From JBLHKW01 sp047618565 (GTDB lineage: Bacteria > Planctomycetota > UBA1135 > GCA-002686595), in contig JBLHKW010000178.1 of assembly GCA_047618565.1 (NCBI GenBank), forward strand, positions 1-9,692: 9,692 nucleotides of DNA, given 5' to 3'. The position numbers and the translations under genes were made by a program. The notes under the pieces were generated by a model. That model was given only the letters and a program-made list of their open reading frames with translations. It was not told the origin of the DNA and ran no database searches. Below are positions 6,345-9,692 of this stretch, in pieces. Position 1 is the first letter of the stretch, and each line of letters starts with the position of its first letter.

Positions 6345-6358
6345 GCCCCCCAGGGGGC
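6345..6358 (+). repeat. GCCCCC/GGGGGC inverted repeat after the VOC gene
   Basis: A near-perfect C/G hairpin sits 23 nt after the VOC stop. It is followed by GTGGATCG, not by T residues, so it could slow polymerase or protect a 3' end but is not a standard intrinsic terminator. Confidence 0.35.
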
Positions 6359-6384
6359 GTGGATCGAAGCGGCCCGGACGCGAT

Positions 6385-6415
6385 GGCCTGCTGTCCTTAT
6401 TGATAAGGTCAGGCC
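6385..6415 (+). repeat. Two-tier inverted repeat with AT-rich core
   Basis: An outer stem GGCCTG (6385-6390) pairs with CAGGCC (6410-6415), and an inner perfect palindrome CCTTAT-TG-ATAAGG occupies 6395-6408. The AT-rich core stands out in a very GC-rich window. It may be an operator, a terminator hairpin or part of a structured RNA; no T-tract follows directly. Confidence 0.5.
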
Positions 6416-6537
6416 ACCCCAGGGGACCCCAATGGCTTCTTTTCCCTTTATTGGGCGGTTTTCTAAGGAATCGCAAAGCGGTGCGGCGATAGGGGTATGC
6501 GCAGGCAGGGCGAATCGCCGGGCCTGGGTGGGGACGC

Positions 6538-7083
6538 ATGCGAGGAAATATGAAGTGGCAGCGGTTGGAACGGACTCGGAGGGAGGGGTACGTGCTCCTC
6601 GACGCACTTTTTGCGGCATCGATCATGGTCGTGGCACTGGGGACGGTGGTCTCGACACTGACCGCCGGTGCCAAGGTCGGGCGCTTCAACCGCGAGACGG
6701 CGCTGGCCCTGAACGCGGCCGAGAGCGCCGTCGAGACCGTTGCGAGTCGCGCGTTCTCGGAGGCCTTCGCGTCCTTCAGCGCAACCGCCGCAACCGCTGA
6801 CGCCCCCGGTCGGTACTTCAGCGTGACCGGGCTGGGCATACGTACCGATGACGCGGATGGCTTCGTCGGCGAGATCCTCTTCCCGGGAGCCGGGCCCGAG
6901 CTGTACGAGAACGCCGATGACGTGGAACTCGGCATGCCACGCGATCTCAACGGTGATTCAGACATCGATGGTATCGACCATGCCGGCGACTACCGGATCC
7001 TGCCGATCCGGGTACGAATCGAGTGGGTGGGTGTGAGTGGTCCCCGGGAACTGGAAATCGTCTCGACGATCGCGAATTACTGA
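6538..7083 (+). CDS. PilV/GspI-like minor prepilin
   Basis: The product is 181 aa. The class III prepilin signal is RREG/YVLLDALFAASIMVVALG: cleavage by prepilin peptidase would fall after G17, leaving tyrosine as first mature residue. The usual Glu at mature position +5 is Asp (D22). A 20-residue hydrophobic helix follows, and ALALNAAESAVETVASRAF is the amphipathic continuation. The C-terminal half carries DLNGDSDIDGID (from residue 136), an Asp-rich loop of calcium-binding type, then beta strands ending ELEIVSTIANY. It is first of four tightly packed genes, 3 nt before the PilW-like gene. In-frame ATGs at 6538 and 6550 are both possible; GGGGA is 3 nt before the first and GAGGA 3 nt before the second. 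It could serve a type IV pilus or a type II secretion pseudopilus; the window cannot tell which. Confidence 0.85.
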   Translation: MRGNMKWQRLERTRREGYVLLDALFAASIMVVALGTVVSTLTAGAKVGRFNRETALALNAAESAVETVASRAFSEAFASFSATAATADAPGRYFSVTGLGIRTDDADGFVGEILFPGAGPELYENADDVELGMPRDLNGDSDIDGIDHAGDYRILPIRVRIEWVGVSGPRELEIVSTIANY

Positions 7084-7086
7084 ACC

Positions 7087-7755
7087 ATGTTTGAGAACAA
7101 GAAACGCGGAATGACCCTCATCGAGACGATGATCGGGTTGACCATGATGGTCGTTGTTACGGGCGGCGCGTTGCGCATGGCCCAGTCGACGACCAAGGCC
7201 ATCGGCACGAGCACCACCGTGAGCGACCTGAACCTGCGGGCTCAGCGGGCGTTGGACGAGATCGGTGAGGTCCTCCGTACCGCCAGCCGCGCGGGTCTGA
7301 CACCGGCGCTCCCGGGCGTCGCTCCGTTCACCGTCGAGGCGAACTCCGTGACCTACACACGGGTCACAGGCATCGACGACGCCACCCAGACCGCGATCTG
7401 GGGTGCGCCCGAGCAAATCACCTTCGAGTACAGCCCCGGAGATCCGGCCGACGGCGTCGACAACGACGGCGATGGCCTGGTCGACGACGGACGCATCGTC
7501 CTCATCGAAGACCCCGGCGGGCCAAACCCGCGCCGCAAGATCATCTCGAACTGGGTAACCGAGGCGCTCGAGGGCGAGATCCTCGGGAACGGTGCCGATG
7601 ACAACGGGAACGGTGTTAGCGACGAGTCAGGCCTGAGCTTCGAGGTGTTTGAGAGGGGCGTGATGGTCAGATTGACACTCGCGCGCCAGGAACCGGGTGG
7701 GCAGATCGTGACGGCAACGGTGGAGCGCTCATTCGCCTTCAGGAACAGCAACTAA
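7087..7755 (+). CDS. PilW/GspJ-like minor prepilin with calcium-type motifs
   Basis: The product is 222 aa. The prepilin signal is complete: KKRG/MTLIETMIGLTMMVVVTGGAL, cleavage after G8, with the conserved Glu at mature +5 (E13). Two Asp/Asn/Gly-rich loops follow: DGVDNDGDGLVDDGR at about 122-136 and GNGADDNGNGVSDESG at about 167-182. The first resembles the DxDxDG calcium loops common in minor pilins. The C-terminal beta region (VMVRLTLARQEPG...TATVERSFAFRNSN) is typical of PilW/GspJ-like proteins. The start follows the previous stop by 3 nt with no clear ribosome site (ATTACTGAACC), so translation is probably coupled. The stop is 1 nt before the next ATG. Confidence 0.87.
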   Translation: MFENKKRGMTLIETMIGLTMMVVVTGGALRMAQSTTKAIGTSTTVSDLNLRAQRALDEIGEVLRTASRAGLTPALPGVAPFTVEANSVTYTRVTGIDDATQTAIWGAPEQITFEYSPGDPADGVDNDGDGLVDDGRIVLIEDPGGPNPRRKIISNWVTEALEGEILGNGADDNGNGVSDESGLSFEVFERGVMVRLTLARQEPGGQIVTATVERSFAFRNSN

Positions 7756-7756
7756 T

Positions 7757-9100
7757 ATGTGGAACAGAACTTTGAAGCAGTCGTCGCAACGCGGCGCAGC
7801 GCAGATCGTGGTACTCGTCATTCTGGCTACGCTCGGAACGCTGAGCGCTGGATACGTGCGCTTTCTGGGCGCGTCGACCAAGGAGACCGTCAGCAGCACT
7901 GATGATCGGCGCGCCTTCCTGCTCGCCGAAGCGGGCCTGGCCGAGGCACTGACCTCGATCGCCCAGGGGCATACAGGCAACGTTGGCAATGCCGGCACTC
8001 CGGTCGCCCTGGGCGGCGGGTTGTTCTGGGTCGAGGCGGCGGACATCGGCGGCGAACAGAAGCGCCTGACCGTGACCGCGTGCATCGGCTCTGGCCGATC
8101 ATCGCTCGACATCGTCGTCGAGGGCGATGGGGTCGACAATCCGCTCTTCCACTCAACGCTCAGCTCACGCGATACGCTGACGATGAGCTCGACCACGATG
8201 GTCGACAGCTACGACTCGTCTGTCGGTACGTACGCGTCGCACACGACGACCGTCACGGACGGCATCACTCGAGCCAACGCCAACGGCCACGTGTCCAGCA
8301 ATGCAGGCATCGTTCTCAACTCCGACGCCAAGGTTATTGGCGACGCCACGCCCGGGCCGGCCGATGTCGTCTCGTTTGCGACGGGCTCCTACGTCGATGG
8401 GTCGACGACGCCCGCGCCTGAATTGATGGTCTTTCCGCCCATCGATGCGCCCACACTCGTATCGAGCGGAGCGTACACCGTTCCGGACGGACAGACCCGA
8501 ACCGTGCCGTCCGGAGACCACCGTTTCGACGACCTCGGCATCAGCAAGGACGGTGTGCTCAACATCGTCGGACCTGCAACGATCGTCGTGGACAACTTCA
8601 TCGGCGGCAAGGACGCCAGGCTGATGATCGACGCCAGCAACGGCCCGGTCTCGATCTACGTGCAAGGGGACTACCAGCATTTCGCTGGCTTCGAGGCCGA
8701 TGCGGTCACGGGCTCGCCCATGGCGCTGGCCTTCTTCATCGAGGGCACCGCGCCGGTGGTTTTTCCGAGCGCCGTGGCAGTGCGGGGAGGCTATTACGCG
8801 CCCAACGCCGACATCACATTCTCGGCCAACAACGAGGCCTGGGGCGCCTTCTCCGCGAACGGCATCAGCATGAGTAGCGGAATGAAATTTCACTACGACG
8901 AGCACCTGGCCGAGTACTGGTCGGACGACTCGGATGGCTCGGATGCTCCGCCCGTGCGCGTGCTGGCCTGGGGTAAGGGCTACCTGTCCAACGACAATCT
9001 GCGTAGCGATCGTAAGGACGCCTTCAGGATACTCGGCGTGGACCATGTCGATCTTCCGACACCCGCCGAAGGATGGGACCTGGGAGTCGTCATCGAGTGA
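7757..9100 (+). CDS. PilX/GspK-like pilus-assembly protein, C-terminal DUF7305-like region
   Basis: The product is 447 aa. The N-terminus QRGAAQIVVLVILATLGTL has the RG-A-A-x-I-V-x-L shape of PilX N-terminal domains. Cleavage could follow G13, and mature +5 is Val (V18), so the conserved Glu is absent, as in GspK/PilX-type tip subunits. RRAFLLAEAGLAEALTSIAQG is the usual amphipathic helix. The rest is Ser/Thr/Asp-rich beta structure; the segment around 322-384 (PMALAFFIEGTAPVVF ... GGYYAPNADITF ... GAFSANGISM ... FHYDEHL) resembles the DUF7305 beta-helical domain found in such proteins. It is 1 nt after the PilW-like gene and overlaps the following gene by 1 nt (TGATG). It is probably the largest subunit of a pilus-priming complex. 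Prepilin peptidase processing is less certain than for the two preceding genes. Confidence 0.8.
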   Translation: MWNRTLKQSSQRGAAQIVVLVILATLGTLSAGYVRFLGASTKETVSSTDDRRAFLLAEAGLAEALTSIAQGHTGNVGNAGTPVALGGGLFWVEAADIGGEQKRLTVTACIGSGRSSLDIVVEGDGVDNPLFHSTLSSRDTLTMSSTTMVDSYDSSVGTYASHTTTVTDGITRANANGHVSSNAGIVLNSDAKVIGDATPGPADVVSFATGSYVDGSTTPAPELMVFPPIDAPTLVSSGAYTVPDGQTRTVPSGDHRFDDLGISKDGVLNIVGPATIVVDNFIGGKDARLMIDASNGPVSIYVQGDYQHFAGFEADAVTGSPMALAFFIEGTAPVVFPSAVAVRGGYYAPNADITFSANNEAWGAFSANGISMSSGMKFHYDEHLAEYWSDDSDGSDAPPVRVLAWGKGYLSNDNLRSDRKDAFRILGVDHVDLPTPAEGWDLGVVIE

Positions 9101-9692
9101 TGCTGCTCCTCCCCGTCTCCATCTCCCTCGGATTCGCCGCAACGCTCATGGCTCCGGCCATGCAGCGTTCGGCTGTTGATCTTCCGGTGCCCCTGCGCGA
9201 GGACGCCGCCACCGACGTTCCGGAGGTCCTCCCGGACCTCATCGATCGCCTGCGCGAAGCACACGCGCTCGCGCCAGAGGTGGAAGACCGTGCCCTGCAG
9301 CAACGGGCGCTGCTAGAACAGCTCTCCGCGTTCGAGTGGCGTCGCGTGGCGCTCGAACTGCGCCAACGGGCCGGGCCGCTCGAGAGCGACGGCATGCGCG
9401 AGGTGCTGCTGATTATCCTCGAGCGCCTGGGTACGGACGACGAGCTCGCCCTCGCCGTGTCTCTGGGCACGGCGAACGCAGGCGAGCCATGGGTCTCCCT
9501 GCTGGAGCAGTGCGTCTTGAGCATCATCGGGCGAGAACCGGCCTCGATCACCAAGCTGGAACGCTTGATCATCCTCGCGGACCCGGAGATCGCGCTCGTG
9601 CTGTCCAGGGCTGTTGCCCACTCCCATGCGCCGGGCGCGATGGAGCTGCTCGCAGGTATCCTCGGACGCAATCCAGGCATCGAGCTACCCAT
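9100..9692 (+). CDS. Exported HEAT-like helical-repeat protein, 3' end outside window
   Basis: The frame is open to the window edge, giving 197 residues. It begins MLLLPVSISLGFAATLMAPA, a likely signal peptide. From about residue 40 the chain is almost all amphipathic helices rich in Leu, Ala and Glu (LPDLIDRLREAHALAP, EDRALQQRALLEQL, EVLLIILERLGTDDEL, ALVLSRAVAHSHAPGAMELL), consistent with HEAT-type alpha-alpha repeats and a scaffold role. The assignment rests on helical pattern, not on a strict repeat consensus. The ATG overlaps the PilX-like stop (TGATG), so translation is almost surely coupled and the protein is likely to work with the pilus complex or its secretion. A second in-frame ATG at 9148 (residue 17) would destroy the signal peptide. 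Confidence 0.7.
   Translation, partial: MLLLPVSISLGFAATLMAPAMQRSAVDLPVPLREDAATDVPEVLPDLIDRLREAHALAPEVEDRALQQRALLEQLSAFEWRRVALELRQRAGPLESDGMREVLLIILERLGTDDELALAVSLGTANAGEPWVSLLEQCVLSIIGREPASITKLERLIILADPEIALVLSRAVAHSHAPGAMELLAGILGRNPGIELP

Larger units (their letters stand above)
6334..6526 (+). promoter_or_regulatory. Structured leader region of the pilus operon
   Basis: This covers most of the 216-bp gap between the VOC gene and the pilin genes. Possible pairings are GGGTCCC (6334-6340) with GGGACCC (6423-6429), enclosing the two hairpins above; CCCAAT (6428-6433) with ATTGGG (6450-6455); and two competing stems near the start codon, GGCGAT (6485-6490) with ATCGCC (6514-6519), or CAGGC-AG-GGCG-AAT-CGCC-GG-GCCTG at 6502-6526. 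The last hairpin ends 11 nt before ATG 6538. Stretches such as TTCTTTTCCCTTTATTGGG are unusually AT/pyrimidine-rich for this DNA. No known riboswitch is recognised; regulation is inferred from position and structure only. Confidence 0.4.

Noticed and set aside
6455..6526. Possible cyclic-di-GMP (GEMM) riboswitch before the pilus operon, because of CGCAAAGC at 6472-6479
   Set aside because: The tetraloop arm before CGCAAAGC and the receptor half after it do not match the GEMM consensus. Only the 8-nt core resembles it.
9050..9053. GATACT...ACCATG near 9030-9048, similar to the CATACT start element
   Set aside because: It lies inside the PilX-like coding sequence and the following ATG opens no supported gene.
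8165..9142. 325-codon minus-strand frame
   Set aside because: It is antisense to the PilX-like gene and rich in His/Val/Arg/Gly, with no domain pattern.

Overview
The window is a GC-rich bacterial chromosomal segment. Most genes encode exported proteins. Several traits together suggest a planctomycete or a similar large-genome, surface-complex bacterium: a secreted CehA/McbA-type PHP protein, minor pilins carrying Asp/Asn-rich calcium-type motifs, and a HEAT-like protein. No rRNA or marker gene is present, so this is an inference and other GC-rich phyla remain possible. I see no tRNA, rRNA, CRISPR array, insertion sequence or phage gene.

Layout. Bases 1-1123 (minus strand) hold the N-terminal 374 residues of an exported multidomain PHP metallohydrolase whose 3' end lies outside the window. 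Divergent from it across 58 bp is a two-gene unit: an exported DUF4440/SnoaL-like protein (1182-1667) and a cytoplasmic DJ-1/PfpI-family protein (1699-2313). Next comes a monocistronic-looking exported protein with an HEFFHH zinc-peptidase-like motif (2451-3935). After it is a large exported protein built from three copies of an unrecognised domain (3951-5711), whose start is uncertain because of a C8 tract. A 38-codon small ORF (5799-5915) and a VOC/glyoxalase-fold protein (5947-6321) form another short unit.

A 216-bp gap rich in inverted repeats (6322-6537) separates these from a tight pilus operon: a PilV/GspI-like, a PilW/GspJ-like and a PilX/GspK-like prepilin, then an exported HEAT-like protein cut by the window edge. 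The four genes are spaced by 3 nt, 1 nt and a TGATG overlap. They probably make the priming or tip complex of a type IV pilus or type II secretion pseudopilus; the ATPase, platform and secretin genes are not here.

Regulation. The apparent first genes of units (1123 minus, 1182, 2451, 5799) lack clear well-spaced Shine-Dalgarno sites but have a -10-like hexamer 6 or 10 nt before ATG, suggesting leaderless or near-leaderless mRNAs. The second genes at 1699 and 5947 have an AAGGAG site. The genes at 2451 and 5799 share a 23-nt start-proximal element with 18 identical positions.

The best candidates for something undescribed are the triplicated-domain protein, the 38-aa ORF with its shared upstream element, and the structured leader of the pilus operon. 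I find no sign of a defence or mobile system.
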